The position numbers were made by a program, and so were the translations under genes. Below, piece by piece: positions 63,928 through 64,000 of a stretch of 64,000 nt of DNA. Below the pieces are notes generated by a model. That model made no database searches and was not told the origin of the DNA. It saw nothing but the letters and a program-made list of their open reading frames with translations. This DNA is from Burkholderia cepacia (GTDB lineage Bacteria; Pseudomonadota; Gammaproteobacteria; Burkholderiales; Burkholderiaceae). Where the stretch lies: positions 97,974 through 161,973 of the forward strand of contig NZ_LDWR01000005.1 of assembly GCF_001039005.1 (NCBI RefSeq), given 5' to 3'. The stretch's first letter is position 1, and the number at the start of each line of letters is the position of its first letter.

Positions 63928-64000
63928 CGCAATTCGCGCGACATCGCTGGCCTCAAAACCAAAGCCCGGCTCGCGCCGTAATGCCGTTCAGTTAATGTTC

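Noticed and set aside
1..64000. tRNA, rRNA, CRISPR arrays and complete insertion sequences
   Set aside because: I looked at all gaps between genes and found no cloverleaf-like sequences, regularly spaced repeats or transposase genes with terminal inverted repeats.

Overview
The window is chromosomal DNA of a Burkholderia, most likely a Burkholderia cepacia complex species. The evidence is the high G+C coding style outside the capsule interior, the housekeeping order hrcA-hemH-hslR-grpE-dnaK-dnaJ, folK-dgk-panB and yhdP-nitrilase-tldD, and a capsule locus whose ends match the B. pseudomallei group wcb (capsule I) locus. No rRNA, tRNA, CRISPR array or intact insertion sequence was seen.

Bases 1-23.6 kb are an ABC-transporter-dependent (group 2 type) capsule locus. 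On the left, four genes run leftward with overlapping or nearly touching ends: wcbO (KpsS-like), wcbP (short-chain dehydrogenase), wcbQ (LtaS-like membrane phosphotransferase) and wcbR (type I polyketide synthase, cut by the window edge). Divergent from them are wcbD-wzm-wzt (KpsE, KpsM, KpsT). On the right are wcbC (KpsD-like), wcbB (glycosyltransferase), wcbA (KpsC-like) and manC. Between wzt and wcbC lies an A+T-richer, probably swapped, serotype-specific cassette: an FkbM methyltransferase, a sulfotransferase-like protein, a GT9 glycosyltransferase, a heptose-7-phosphate-kinase-like gene and an AGE-type epimerase/isomerase. Two of the right-hand genes are out of frame: wcbA at a run of ten C, and manC by a small deletion. 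The capsule of this strain therefore looks off, either permanently or by slippage.

Bases 23.7-37.4 kb are mostly core genes: mscS, a DedA membrane protein, mutL-miaA, a divergent tetR/tetA pair with two almost perfect Tn10-like tet operators, an NTF2-like protein, purM, hda, a HAD phosphatase, pcnB, folK-dgk-panB. Bases 37.4-47.1 kb are a leftward heat-shock region (hrcA, hemH, hslR, grpE, a thioredoxin-like gene, dnaK, dnaJ, pabBC) with recognisable sigma-32 promoters before grpE and dnaK. Between hemH and hslR sits an 83-bp tandem repeat whose two copies each encode a 28-codon mini-ORF that hands translation on to the next start codon.

Bases 47.2-64 kb hold nadK-recN, a secreted metzincin-type metalloprotease, glnE, yhdP, a nitrilase, tldD and aroG, then an orphan Phd-type antitoxin. 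The most interesting regulatory signal is upstream of aroG: a promoter, a short leader peptide with eight consecutive aromatic codons (Phe, Tyr and Trp mixed), an antiterminator pairing and an intrinsic terminator. This is the layout of a transcription attenuator sensing all three aromatic amino acids for the first enzyme of their common pathway.
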